Positions 7,792 through 17,000 are shown, counted from the stretch's first letter. The stretch: DNA of 64,000 bases from Methanohalophilus profundi (GCF_004137855.1 NZ_QBKB01000002.1:378670-442669), one strand, 5' to 3'. Notes: generated from the letters alone by a model not told the origin. Numbers and translations are program-made.

Positions 7792-9282
7792 ATGATAAAT
7801 TTTGATAAGAGTGGAAAGAATATACTGAATGGTATAAAATTGGAAATGTTTTCTCCTGATGAAATTGAAGACATCCATTATGCAACACTCGAAGTGTTTG
7901 CAGACGTTGGAATTATGGTGACTGATCCGGAAGCGAGAAATATTTTCAAGGAAGGTGGTTGCGACGTTGACGACAATACACAAATGGTGAAAATACCCGA
8001 AACTGTAGTGACTGAAGCTCTTCGAACTGTGCCTTCTCGATTCAAGCTTTATGGTCGTGAAAAGAAGAACACTCTTATTCAGGAAGTGGGTGGTAAAGTT
8101 CACTGGACAAATTTCAGTACTGGCGTCAAGATGAGCGTTTACGATGAAGTAACGGGAAAATATGTCCCCCGGGATAGTACTGAACAAGATGTTGCAGATA
8201 CTGCAAAAATTTGTGATTGGGCAGACGGCATTGATTATTATGGAATGGCAGTTTCAGCAATGGATTGGGCTGGTAAAGGTGCAACGGATCTTCATGAAAC
8301 ATTTGCTGCCTTTACAAACACCTCAAAACACGTTATGTTAGACCCTGTGGCTGAAAACTTCGAACGCTATGTGGACATGATGACAGCATACTATGGCGGG
8401 GATGAGGAAGAAGTGCGCAAAAAGCCGATTGGGTGTATGGCCATGTGTCCAACAAGTCCTCTTGAAATTGGGAATAATGCATGTCAAATGACAATTAAAA
8501 GTGCACGCATGGGGATACCTAATTCAATAATTAGCATGGCTATGGCGGGAGCATCTTCTCCTGTTTATCTTGCAGGTACTCTTGTCACTCATAATGCAGA
8601 GGTTCTTGCATCTGTTGTTCTTTCCCAGCTCGCGGAGCCCGGTGCTCCTGTGTGGTATGCCTGCTCAACAACGTCATTTGACCTTAAAACCGGAACTGCT
8701 CCTGTTGGTTCGCCAGAACTTGGCCAGATCAATGCCGCTGTTGCAAAACTTGGTCAGTATTACAACATTCCTACATTTGTTGCTGGAGCTTAGTCTGACT
8801 CAAAGGTTGCGGATGCACAAGCAGGCCATGAAAAGACCCTCACAAACCTTCTGCCTGCTCTTGCTGGTGCAAACTCTATCTATGGTGCAGGTATGCTTGA
8901 GCTTGGGATGACATTTTCTATGGAACAACTTTTGATTGATAGTGAGATTATCAATATGACAAAGATGGCTATGAGGGGTATTCCTGTTTCAGAAGAAACT
9001 CTTGCTATAGATGCCATCAAAAAAGTAGGTCCAGGAAAGAATTTCCTATCTCATAAGACGACACTGAATAACATTGACCTCCCCTCACACCCAATGCTTT
9101 TCGACAGGACTATGTATGGCGATTGGGAACGTGCAGGTGAAAAGAACGCTCTAACTCGAGCACACGAAAAAGTCGAGTCTGTGATGAAGAGCCATGAAGT
9201 TCTCCCCATTGATGCTGACATATTGAAAGACATGAAGGCTATTGTGGAAGAGGGCGATAAGGCATTCATAGCAAGCCGCTGA
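7792..9282 (+). CDS. mttB: Trimethylamine methyltransferase MttB (pyrrolysine-containing)
   Basis: Transfers a methyl group from trimethylamine to the Co(I) corrinoid of its partner protein. The frame runs through one UAG at 8791-8793, read as pyrrolysine (residue 334, in VAGA-Pyl-SDSK), exactly where known MttB proteins have it. After the UAG the homology continues without a shift ([22 protein letters not shown]) to a normal C-terminus, giving 496 residues. The ATG at 7792 is preceded by GAGGT at 7780-7784. Matches to MttB are dense along the length ([45 protein letters not shown]). It heads a rightward cluster with corrinoid protein, mtbB and permeases. Stopping at the UAG would leave a useless 333-residue fragment. 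Confidence 0.95.
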
Positions 9283-9297
9283 AAAGATATATCTTTT
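9282..9297 (+). terminator. Perfect palindrome and T tract after mttB
   Basis: AAAAGATATATCTTTT (9282-9297) starts at the mttB stop codon and is followed by an eight-T run near 9313-9320. Together they may slow or end transcription between mttB and the corrinoid gene. A TATA-like CTTATATATT near 9445 could restart it. The region 9298-9560 has no other gene. Confidence 0.35.
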
Positions 9298-9560
9298 GTT
9301 GCTGATTTTACCTTTTTTTTGATTCTCTTTTTATCATTTTTTTCAAAAAGTTTACACAAAATAGTCTCACGAATGTTTTCTTTTTGCCTCAGTCTGTTTT
9401 TGTAATAGTTATATTTATATATGTATCTTTTTTGAACAGCAATGCTTATATATTAGTAATTTTGCTTAACCAAAATTATTAAATAATAGTAAATCAAATT
9501 ACTATTTGAAGGAAAACTTGAATAATCGGTTTCCTTATAAAAAAAAAGGAGATACAAAAT

Positions 9561-10205
9561 ATGAAAGATGAACTGATACTTCAAAACATCAAGGAATCCT
9601 TGATTAATATTGAAGAGGAAAAGTGTATGAATTTAATGCAAGATGCTCTTGATGATGGTTTTCTACCTGTTGAGATTATTGAAGAAGGCCTGTCACCAGG
9701 AATGTTGAGTGTTGGAGAACAATTTGAAGATGGCGCTGTTTTTCTTCCTCAAGTAATGATGGTTGCAGCATTGATGGAAAAATGTGTGGCCTTCTTAAAC
9801 GACAACATGCCTGAAAGTGAAGCATCTAAAATACATGGAATTGTTGTCATCGGAACTGTCGAAGGTGATGTGCATGACATTGGGAAGAATATCGTAAAAG
9901 TACTTCTTAATGTTAATGGATTTGAAGTTCATGATGTTGGGAGAGATGCTCTTCTCAGCAAGTTCATTGAAAAAGCAAAAGAAGTGGATGCTGATATCAT
10001 AGCTTCTTCCGCATTGATGACCGGAACCATGGAAGCAATGGGAGATCTGGAATCAGAGATCAAAGCAGCTGGAATCCACGATCGTGTTAAAACCATGGTT
10101 GGAGGGGCTCCTGTTACTCAGTACTGGGCCGATAAGATTGGTGCCGATGCTTATGCAGAAAATGCAGGTGAAGCAGTAAAGTTAGTTAGTGATATGGTGA
10201 AATGA
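9561..10205 (+). CDS. mttC: Methylamine corrinoid protein (MttC position)
   Basis: A 214-residue corrinoid protein: N-terminal helical cap (DGFLPVEIIEEGLSPGM) and C-terminal cobalamin-binding Rossmann domain. The base-off motif DVHDIGK supplies the lower His ligand (His105), followed by SSALMTGTM and GGAPVTQYWADKIGADAYAENA. It accepts the methyl group from the methyltransferase and hands it to the coenzyme M methylase. The start has a strong AAGGAGAT (9547-9554). It is placed between mttB and mtbB, so MttC is the positional call, but the cap (FLPQVMMVAALM) also looks MtmC-like. Substrate assignment from sequence alone is uncertain. Confidence 0.75.
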   Translation: MKDELILQNIKESLINIEEEKCMNLMQDALDDGFLPVEIIEEGLSPGMLSVGEQFEDGAVFLPQVMMVAALMEKCVAFLNDNMPESEASKIHGIVVIGTVEGDVHDIGKNIVKVLLNVNGFEVHDVGRDALLSKFIEKAKEVDADIIASSALMTGTMEAMGDLESEIKAAGIHDRVKTMVGGAPVTQYWADKIGADAYAENAGEAVKLVSDMVK

Positions 10206-10272
10206 TAGGTATTAATGTTCATCTAAAAAAGTAAGTTAATTTATTAATATACTAAATATATTGGGCGATATT

Positions 10273-11661
10273 ATGGAATATGAACAAAGAATGGGCGATG
10301 GACGAAGAATAATGATGGCCAAAGAAGACATCATTACGGATATTGAAAACGGGTCAAATGAAGCTGCTGAGAAAGGAAAAATTCCTGCCCTCACGGATGA
10401 CGACATGGATCATCTTTTGAATATTTTTTTAGACCCTTCAAGAATGGCCACAGTTGATGTGGGTGATGAGGTAGTAATGAGTACCGATGAAGGATATGCA
10501 GTTTTCAGTGGAAACTACAGTGAAATGGGTGGTGCAGGTATCCCAATGGATGCCACCAGTGCCAACATTGCTATGGAACGTGTCATGGGTGCAGATTGTG
10601 TGACTTATGCATGGGTGGATTATAACTTTAAACCATCCAAAGCAGTGATCACCCAGCTTCAACAGGAAATAGAGTCCATTCTTCTGAATACCATCAGTCC
10701 CTGCTCTTATGGAGCCATGCCAAATCTTGGATCCTATTACAAACCGGATGGTCCATTTGACAATGTCGGTGATCTAATGGCAGAAGGCAAAATTATGGAG
10801 GCCTTGGAAGTCTATAAACAAGTAGCTGAAGATGCAACTGAAGATATGGTGTGGGTCACCGGCAAACTTGCAAAGATGGGATTGGACAATCTCAACATCG
10901 ACACTGCTGGAGCGGCTGGAGATGGTGACTTCCTTGCAGCCCTTAAAGCAACGGAAATTTTGAAGAAAACAATTCCTAATTTTTCGGTCGAAGTAGGTAT
11001 GGCAAACGAATTTGTATTGGGAATTGATGGCACAATGGAATATGATAGTATGCGTCTGGCAGGTATGTATCCTCATGACCAGGTAGTAGCATGTGAAAAG
11101 GCTGGAGTGGATATTTACGGACCGGTGTGTAATACAAACACTCGTAAATCCACACCATGGAATGTTGCACGAGCTATTGCCTTCACAAAAGAATGCAGTA
11201 ACGTCGCAAATATCCCTGTACACCCTAACATGGGGATGGGTGTAGGGGGTGTCCCGATGGTTGAAAATCCGACTCTCGATGCAGTGACAAAAGCATCAAA
11301 GGCTATGGTAGAGATTGCTAATGTGGATGGCATATAGGTGGGAGTTGGTGACGGAATAGGTGTAACTCTGGGACATCACATGGCTTCCGGGATGAATGGT
11401 ATTCGTACTGCTGGAGATCTTGTTCTCAGGATGCAAATGACTGGGATGAGATTGGATGAAGCAAAAGAGTATGTTGCTAAAAAACTTGGTGTCAATGTTT
11501 CTGACCTTGCAGATCCGTATCTTATGAAAGAAGTGAGGGGGGAATTGGATATTGGTACTGTACTCGGAGTACCGGGTCATGCCAAGGGCCTCAAAGCAAA
11601 AGCTAATATTGCAGAAGTTTTGGGAATTGAAATTCCTTCTGTAAACATGCTTGGAAATTGA
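10273..11661 (+). CDS. mtbB: Dimethylamine methyltransferase MtbB (pyrrolysine-containing)
   Basis: Demethylates dimethylamine to monomethylamine, passing the methyl to a corrinoid protein. The frame crosses a UAG at 11335-11337 read as pyrrolysine (residue 355, in ANVDGI-Pyl-VGVGDG), matching position 356 in known MtbB. Homology continues after it (HHMASGMNGIRTAGDLV, EAKEYVAKKLGV) to a normal end; total 462 residues. ATG 10273 (MEYEQRMGDGRR) is chosen because family members begin the same way; a TTG at 10261 is the only longer choice. Family segments include FDTAGAAGDGD-like DTAGAAGDGDF, GPVCNTNT and HPNMGMGVGG. By eye it is a rather divergent member, so a related secondary amine is possible. 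No strong ribosome site is seen. Confidence 0.92.
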
Positions 11662-11683
11662 TCGGAATGTAAGGTTAAATTAT

Positions 11684-11735
11684 GTTTTGGTTTGTAAGTA
11701 TTTACTTTTATAATATGCATCTTGCAAACCAAAAC
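11684..11735 (+). promoter_or_regulatory. Strong hairpin between mtbB and the first permease
   Basis: GTTTTGGTTTGTAAG (11684-11698) and CTTGCAAACCAAAAC (11721-11735) pair at 14 of 15 positions, with a 22-nt AT-rich loop. It starts 23 bp after mtbB and ends 27 bp before the permease ATG. It could be a terminator, an attenuator or an mRNA-processing site that sets relative expression. Confidence 0.5.
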
Positions 11736-11762
11736 TATATGAATGTTTTGGAGGTCTAAAAT

Positions 11763-13142
11763 ATGGATAATGAGATAGTAAGCGATGTGAAGTCGCATCT
11801 AGAAAGAACAGTAACATGGAAAGTTGGCCTTTATCTGGCTATAGCTAGTATACTTGATTGGGTATATCTCAGTGGTCCAGCGATTGCTGCAGTTGGTAAG
11901 TGGGCACCACTCGCATGGCTGGCTGTAGTAGTATTACAAATAATAGCTCTTCTTTCAATACTCGAAGTGGCTGTGATGTATAAAGATTCAGCCGGTGGTA
12001 TATCAACTTACGTAATTAAAGCTTATGAACACCGAAGTCCCCTAATAGGTCCTTTAGCTATGTGGGGTTATTTCATGGGATGGGGGCTTGCTATTGGCGC
12101 AGTTGCACTCTTTGCAGGATTTTTTATACAATATTTCATCCCTGATTTTAATATTGTAGTGGGTGCATTGTTAACAATGCTTGTTTGTCTTGTGGTCAAT
12201 CTTCGTGGGATTGAAGCTAGTGGCCGTATGCAATCTCTTATAACACTGGTATTCGTAGCAACTATTATAACCATAATTGCTTCTGTTGTGCAACTACCTG
12301 TAATTCCATATTCAGGGGTCCCTGATATGTTATTACCAGAAAATAATCCATTTGTAGCAATTGCTGGTATCCTTTTCCTGCTTGCTTGGTCTGGATATGC
12401 AATAGAAGCGGTTTTGACCATAGTACCGGAATATCTCGACCCTATAGGTGATACCAAAAAAGCTACTATTGCATGTGGAATGGTATATGCTGTGATGACA
12501 ACTTTGATATGTTTGGCACTTATTTTATACTTGCCATTGGAAGTGACACTCAATGATCCTTTTACGCCACTTCTCCCACTGGCTGAAATGGCTTTAGGAT
12601 CTGCTTTTGCTTATGGATTCGGAGTTATTCTAATAATAGGCCTAATACTCAATACTAACCTGTGTTTTGTAGCCACTTCAAGAGTGCTTTATGAAGCAGC
12701 AAATACAGGATATCTACCCAGAATATTTGGTAAGTTGAATAAGAATAAAGCACCAGCTGCAGCTCTGGTATTCCTGTTTTTAGTGAATGCTATCCTAGTA
12801 ATAGCTGTTGGAGAGGCGCCTTTATTCCTATTGGTTGCAGGAAACATTGGGTACTTTGTTGTGATAATTCTTTCAAATTTCACCCCTTATGTCATGAGAC
12901 ACGACTTCCCAGACATTACACGTGAGTATCGTGTATCTGACTATTGGATTTATGCTGGTGTGGGTGTTGGAATTATTAACATAATCCTGTTGATAGTTGG
13001 TGCTTTGTCATATGGATTGACAAACCTTGCTGTAGGATGTGCATTGTTATTAACAGTATATCCATTGTATTTCTATAGAACAAAAGTGGAAGATAAAAAG
13101 ATGCAGGCCAGTGCGACAGATATCAAAGGAGATGAAAATTAA
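11763..13142 (+). CDS. APC-family permease, probable methylamine transporter
   Basis: A 459-residue integral membrane protein with about 12 predicted helices, of the amino acid-polyamine-organocation superfamily. It begins TWKVGLYLAIASILDWVYLS and keeps APC features (DSAGGISTYV in the helix 2-3 area, AWSGYAIEAVLTIVPEYLDP around helix 6). Its place inside the mttB-mtbB cluster matches mttP of Methanosarcina, thought to import methylamines, so I infer import of tri- or dimethylamine. The ATG follows GGAGGT with good spacing. A second, related permease follows after a terminator. The substrate cannot be told from sequence. Confidence 0.8.
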   Translation: MDNEIVSDVKSHLERTVTWKVGLYLAIASILDWVYLSGPAIAAVGKWAPLAWLAVVVLQIIALLSILEVAVMYKDSAGGISTYVIKAYEHRSPLIGPLAMWGYFMGWGLAIGAVALFAGFFIQYFIPDFNIVVGALLTMLVCLVVNLRGIEASGRMQSLITLVFVATIITIIASVVQLPVIPYSGVPDMLLPENNPFVAIAGILFLLAWSGYAIEAVLTIVPEYLDPIGDTKKATIACGMVYAVMTTLICLALILYLPLEVTLNDPFTPLLPLAEMALGSAFAYGFGVILIIGLILNTNLCFVATSRVLYEAANTGYLPRIFGKLNKNKAPAAALVFLFLVNAILVIAVGEAPLFLLVAGNIGYFVVIILSNFTPYVMRHDFPDITREYRVSDYWIYAGVGVGIINIILLIVGALSYGLTNLAVGCALLLTVYPLYFYRTKVEDKKMQASATDIKGDEN

Positions 13143-13165
13143 GGAGATTAGTCTCCTTTTTTTTT
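13141..13165 (+). terminator. Intrinsic-type terminator after the first permease
   Basis: AAGGAGA (13141-13147) and TCTCCTT (13152-13158) form a perfect 7-bp stem followed by a T run to 13165. It overlaps the permease stop codon, so the second permease 43 bp further on may need its own promoter or read-through. Confidence 0.7.
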
Positions 13166-13207
13166 GTTTGAAACACGGAGGATTGATCATTTTTGAGAGG
13201 TTAAATT

Positions 13208-14563
13208 ATGGTTGAATACAGAAAATTAGAACGAGCAATCACATGGAAAACCGGGGTATTCGTGGCTTTAACCTGCGTTCTAGATTGGTTCTGGCTAACA
13301 GGGACTGCTATTGATATGTCAGGTAAATGGGCAATTGCTGCTTGGGCTACAGCAGTACTTCTTCAAGGAGTGGCATGTATTGGCTATCTTGAAATGGCGA
13401 CCATGTTCAGGGATTCATCCGGGGGTCTTCCCACATATGTCCATGAAGCATTCAAAAAATATAGTCCTCTGCCCGGGACAATATCTTCATGGGGATATGT
13501 CGTCGGTTGGGGTGCAGCTCCGATCGCAGTTGTTTTATTCGCAGGTTTTTTTGTCAGAGAAACGTTGCTTCCTTCTATGAACCCAACGGTTTTTGCGGTA
13601 ATTATACTGTTATCTGTTTGTCTTCTGAATTACTTTGGAGTCAAGGTTTGGAGTAACGCAAGCACTTTCATTGTTATTACTGCTTTGATTTGTCTTTCTA
13701 TTTGCGTTGGCAATTGGTTATTCCCCATTCCGGAATCCGTGAATCCGGTTGGGTTTGGGTACGTGGGCGAGAATCCAGGGGTTCCAACTTTTATAGCTAC
13801 AGTCTTTATTTTAGCATGGAGTGCATATTCATCTGAAGTTGTAATAACCTTAACGGCTGAATACAAAAATCCGGTGGAAGATACTAAAAAAGCATTATTT
13901 TGGACGATCTTGCTTTTCCTTTTCGGGACGACGTTCGTAGCTGCCACATATCTGAAAGCACTACCTCTTGATACAATTCTTAACCATCCTTATACTCCCC
14001 TTTTACCTCTCGCTGAACATCTGATAGGTTATGCCGGAAAGGTAATCGTCACAATTGCAATGGTCGTTGGTCTTTTCCTGAGCACGAATGCATGTTTAAT
14101 TGCAGCATCTCGTGTTCTTTTCCAGATGGGAAGATCAGGAACGACGCTCAAACAATTTGGGCACTTGAATAGGTACGGATCCCCTGCTGGTGCAATATTT
14201 GGTTTAGCATTGCTCAATATAGCTATGATCACCATTTTTGGCGACCAACCAATAGCAATCCTACGTGCCGGAGATATCGGATATTTTGGAACTATTATCC
14301 TTGCTAATATATCCTTCATAATGTTAAGACGCGACAGGCCGAATGCAGAAAGGGGATTCCGTGCACCTAATTTCTATGTGTATATATGTGCATTGCTTGC
14401 GATAACCAACCTTGTGATTGTAACGGTTGGCTCGTGGGAGTGGGGATTACTCCGTTCTTTGATTGGTGCTTCACTGTTATTGACATGCCTGCCTTTCTAT
14501 TTCTACAGGACGAAAGTACAGGATCGAAGAGAAATCAAAGGGGATAACATCAATGAAACTTAA
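13208..14563 (+). CDS. APC-family permease, second methylamine-cluster transporter
   Basis: A 451-residue paralogue of the preceding permease, with about 12 helices. Shared landmarks: TWKTGVFVALTCVLDWFWL at the start, FRDSSGGLPTYVHEAF, AWSAYSSEVVITLTAEYKNP and a similar ending (LPFYFYRTKVQDRRE). Two adjacent but clearly diverged copies suggest different amine substrates or affinities, not a recent duplication. The start ATG follows GAGAGGTT. It is followed by the second corrinoid protein after about 110 bp. Function as a methylamine importer is inferred from context only. Confidence 0.78.
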   Translation: MVEYRKLERAITWKTGVFVALTCVLDWFWLTGTAIDMSGKWAIAAWATAVLLQGVACIGYLEMATMFRDSSGGLPTYVHEAFKKYSPLPGTISSWGYVVGWGAAPIAVVLFAGFFVRETLLPSMNPTVFAVIILLSVCLLNYFGVKVWSNASTFIVITALICLSICVGNWLFPIPESVNPVGFGYVGENPGVPTFIATVFILAWSAYSSEVVITLTAEYKNPVEDTKKALFWTILLFLFGTTFVAATYLKALPLDTILNHPYTPLLPLAEHLIGYAGKVIVTIAMVVGLFLSTNACLIAASRVLFQMGRSGTTLKQFGHLNRYGSPAGAIFGLALLNIAMITIFGDQPIAILRAGDIGYFGTIILANISFIMLRRDRPNAERGFRAPNFYVYICALLAITNLVIVTVGSWEWGLLRSLIGASLLLTCLPFYFYRTKVQDRREIKGDNINET

Positions 14564-14674
14564 TTTATGTAAAGTGTCAAATGATGAATTTTTGATAGGA
14601 AATATATCATCCTTTACTAATGCTTTTGCTACTGGATGGTTATAAGACATTAATTGTTAGGAGGAAGATTAAGA

Positions 14675-15325
14675 ATGGCTACACAGGAAGAGTTACAAGA
14701 GAAAGGAAAAGCTGCAGTCATGGACTTTGATGACGAAGCAGTTGTAGAAGTTGCAGAAGAATGTATCTCTGAAGGACTTGACCCGGTTGCACTCATTCAG
14801 GACGGTTTCACAATCGGAATGAACGAGATTGGGGACCAGTTCGAGCAGGGAACACTTTTCCTTCCACACGTTATTGCTGCATCCGAAGCGATGAGCGCAG
14901 GCGTTGAGGTTCTCACTCCCGAACTTGAGAAACTCAGCTCAAAAATGGAAGACAAAGGTACAATCGCAATCGGTACCATTGAAGGTGACATTCACACCAT
15001 CGGTAAGGATATCGTTGCAACCATGCTCAAGATCGCTGGCTTCAATGTCATCGATCTCGGAAGAGATGTACCAATCGCTGACTACGTCACCGCTGTAAAA
15101 GAACAGAAACCAGCTATCGTTGGTTCCTCTGCCCTGATGACCACCACAATGGTCCTTCAGACCCAGATAGAAGAACAGCTCAAGGAAGCTGGTGTACGTG
15201 ACAGCGTCAAGACAATGGTCGGTGGAGCACCTGTTACCCAGGACTGGGCTGACAAAATTGGTGCAGACATCTATGGAGAGAACGCATCCGACGTAGTCGT
15301 CAAATGCAAGGCAGCAATAGAATAA
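14675..15325 (+). CDS. mtbC: Methylamine corrinoid protein (probably dimethylamine, MtbC)
   Basis: A 216-residue cobalamin-binding methyl carrier. The cap carries GLDPVALIQDGFTIGM and FLPHVIAASEAM. The Rossmann domain carries the base-off motif DIHTIGKD with lower-ligand His107, then SSALMTTTM and GGAPVTQDWADKIGADIYGENA. The start ATG at 14675 has GGAGGAAG upstream at 14662-14669; a longer reading from 14654 lacks support. Its codon use (ATC, CTC, GGT, ACC) is that of a highly expressed gene and contrasts with the AT-rich first corrinoid gene at 9561. MtbC is the likeliest identity because mtbB and mttB share this cluster; MttC is the alternative. Confidence 0.78.
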   Translation: MATQEELQEKGKAAVMDFDDEAVVEVAEECISEGLDPVALIQDGFTIGMNEIGDQFEQGTLFLPHVIAASEAMSAGVEVLTPELEKLSSKMEDKGTIAIGTIEGDIHTIGKDIVATMLKIAGFNVIDLGRDVPIADYVTAVKEQKPAIVGSSALMTTTMVLQTQIEEQLKEAGVRDSVKTMVGGAPVTQDWADKIGADIYGENASDVVVKCKAAIE

Positions 15326-15384
15326 GAACGAAGAATGAAGATGCGTCTATTGGATGTATCTTTCATTTCCTTGCACTCCCATTA

Positions 15385-15467
15385 ATAACAATCCCCCTCA
15401 TTACGGTATCTTACAACCTCCCATATCACCAACACATCAAAAAATACAGAATGAGGGAGATTGTTAT
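15385..15467 (+). repeat. Long inverted repeat downstream of mtbC
   Basis: ATAACAATCCCCCTCATT (15385-15402) and its near-complement (15450-15467) pair at 17 of 18 positions around a 47-nt spacer. It ends in TAAAAAAG. Placed 60 bp after the corrinoid gene, it may protect or end the abundant methyltransferase mRNA, or be a small mobile-element relic. Confidence 0.5.
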
Positions 15468-15547
15468 AAAAAAGTAACAAAAACAATTACTTTTTTTATT
15501 TAATTTTGCTAAATGATTTTATTAAGCAATTTTTAGAGCACAGCGGG

Positions 15548-16006
15548 ATGAATATGAAAACAAAAAGTGTACTCATTGTTGAAGATGAAATAATAATTGC
15601 AATGGGCCTTAAATTGAAATTAGAGAATCAAGGTTACATCGTACGTGGAATTGTGTCAGATGGCCAAACTGCAATCAAAACTGCTTCATGTACAGGACCT
15701 GATATAATCTTGATGGATATTATTCTGAAAGGAGATATGGATGGTATTGAAGTTGCTGGCAAAATAAAGCAAAATAGTTCAATTCCTATCATATTCATTA
15801 CAGGTATTTCAGATAAAGAGACTTTAAGACGAGCTCATAAAATAAAACCTGTTGGCTTGTTAACAAAACCTTACTCTGACAGACATTTATTTAAAAAAAT
15901 AGAACTTGCTTTGTCCAAAGACGGCTCTTTTTCAAACGATGCTCAATATACAATTTTCAACACTTTTGGCAAACCAAATAGCCAGATGAATATGTTCGAG
16001 GTTTAA
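15548..16006 (+). CDS. Receiver-only response regulator
   Basis: A CheY-like receiver domain with no output domain, about 152 residues. Acidic pocket VEDE near the N-terminus, phosphoacceptor Asp57 in ILMDIILKG, Thr in ITGISDKET, and conserved Lys in LTKPYSD. ATG 15548 is preferred; the frame is open further upstream to a TTG at 15506. It is a clear paralogue of the receiver at 59970-60392, and both sit beside methylamine gene clusters. A sensor kinase partner is not in the window. Role is inferred as phosphorelay signalling. Confidence 0.8.
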   Translation: MNMKTKSVLIVEDEIIIAMGLKLKLENQGYIVRGIVSDGQTAIKTASCTGPDIILMDIILKGDMDGIEVAGKIKQNSSIPIIFITGISDKETLRRAHKIKPVGLLTKPYSDRHLFKKIELALSKDGSFSNDAQYTIFNTFGKPNSQMNMFEV

Positions 16007-16015
16007 ATGGAACAA

Positions 16016-16061
16016 AAAAACAGTTATGATGTCTTTCAATCTTTGCATCATATCTGTTTTT
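16016..16061 (+). terminator. Terminator hairpin after the receiver gene
   Basis: AAAAACAGTTATGATG (16016-16031) pairs with CATCATATCTGTTTTT (16046-16061) at 15 of 16 positions, 10 bp after the receiver stop codon, ending in a T run. It also marks the left side of the following insertion sequence. Confidence 0.65.
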
Positions 16062-16107
16062 GCAATTGTTATCTTAGTTTGTACACATATGTTGTATTTA
16101 CCATTGA

Positions 16108-16984
16108 ACCTATTTCAAAACTCCGGTTGAAACTTTTTCCAGCACATTAGAAAACATGCTATATCCAGTAATCCTTTGAAAACAACATTTAGTCTTTCAT
16201 ATCTGCTTGCTATTTTCCTGAATCCCATTTTCAACCATGCAAAGAATCGTTCTATTGTCCCCCTTTTCCTATATGACTCATATTCAAGTCTTGTAGGTCT
16301 TCCTCTTTTAGGATATTTCCGATTCCTGATATTAATAGGAATGTTACTTTTTATCGCTCTGCGCCTCAGATATTTTCTGATGGTAATCTCATCATAAGCA
16401 GAATCTGCAAGTACTTCTAACGGTCTGGTTCTTGGTCTCCTTTCAGTTTTGATCTTTATATTTTCCATGACCTCAATAAAATGGTTTCTGTCATGTTCTT
16501 TCCCCGAAGTTATATGGATCGCTAAAGGAAAGCCTTCACAACTTACACAAACATGTATCTTTATTCCATTCCTTTTTTTGTGGCCGTTGTATTCGGAATT
16601 CTCTCCCCTTTTTTTGTTTCGATGAAACTGCTATCAACAGATACAACATCCATAGAGAACTTATCTTTCTGGTAAGCAGAATCCCGAAGGGATTCCATTA
16701 TCTCTTCCCATACTCCTTCTTCTGACCATCTTTTAAGCCTTCTCCAGGCTGTGGCTGGAGAACCATAGCTAGCTGGCATATCTCCCCATCTGCAACCAGT
16801 TATCAGAACGAAGAGAATACCATTGATGACCTTACGGTCATCAGCTCTCTTTCTTCCAGTTATTGGTTGTGGTGGTAAATGCAGTCGAATAAACTTCCAT
16901 TGCTCATCAGAGAGTTCACTGAATTCCATTCATATCCCCATAATAATATCATAGGAAATAGTATTTATAGTTTTGATATGAATT
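16108..16984 (-). mobile_element. IS5-family insertion sequence
   Basis: About 0.88 kb carrying one two-frame transposase. Short imperfect ends are seen: CTATTTCAAAACTCC on the left near 16110 and its counterpart CATATCAAAACTATA (minus strand) near 16980. Exact ends and target duplication could not be fixed by eye. It lies between the receiver terminator and an unrelated 105-bp inverted repeat. Confidence 0.7.
16115..16929 (-). CDS. IS5-family transposase, two frames joined by a likely -1 frameshift
   Basis: The upstream frame (16561-16929) has the IS5 N-terminus (LSDEQWKFIRLHLP, GCRWGDMP, SMDVVSVDSSFIE with the first catalytic Asp). The downstream part (GHKKRNGIKIHVCVS, LADSAYDE with the second Asp, KRGTIERFFAWLK with the catalytic Glu) is in the -1 frame. 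The switch is at an A7 run followed by GG (T7 at 16573-16579 on the plus strand), the type of slippery site used by the IS427 group of IS5 elements. The fused product would be about 270 residues with a full DDE triad, so the element may be active. Confidence 0.8.
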
Positions 16985-17000
16985 CATTATTTAATTTATT

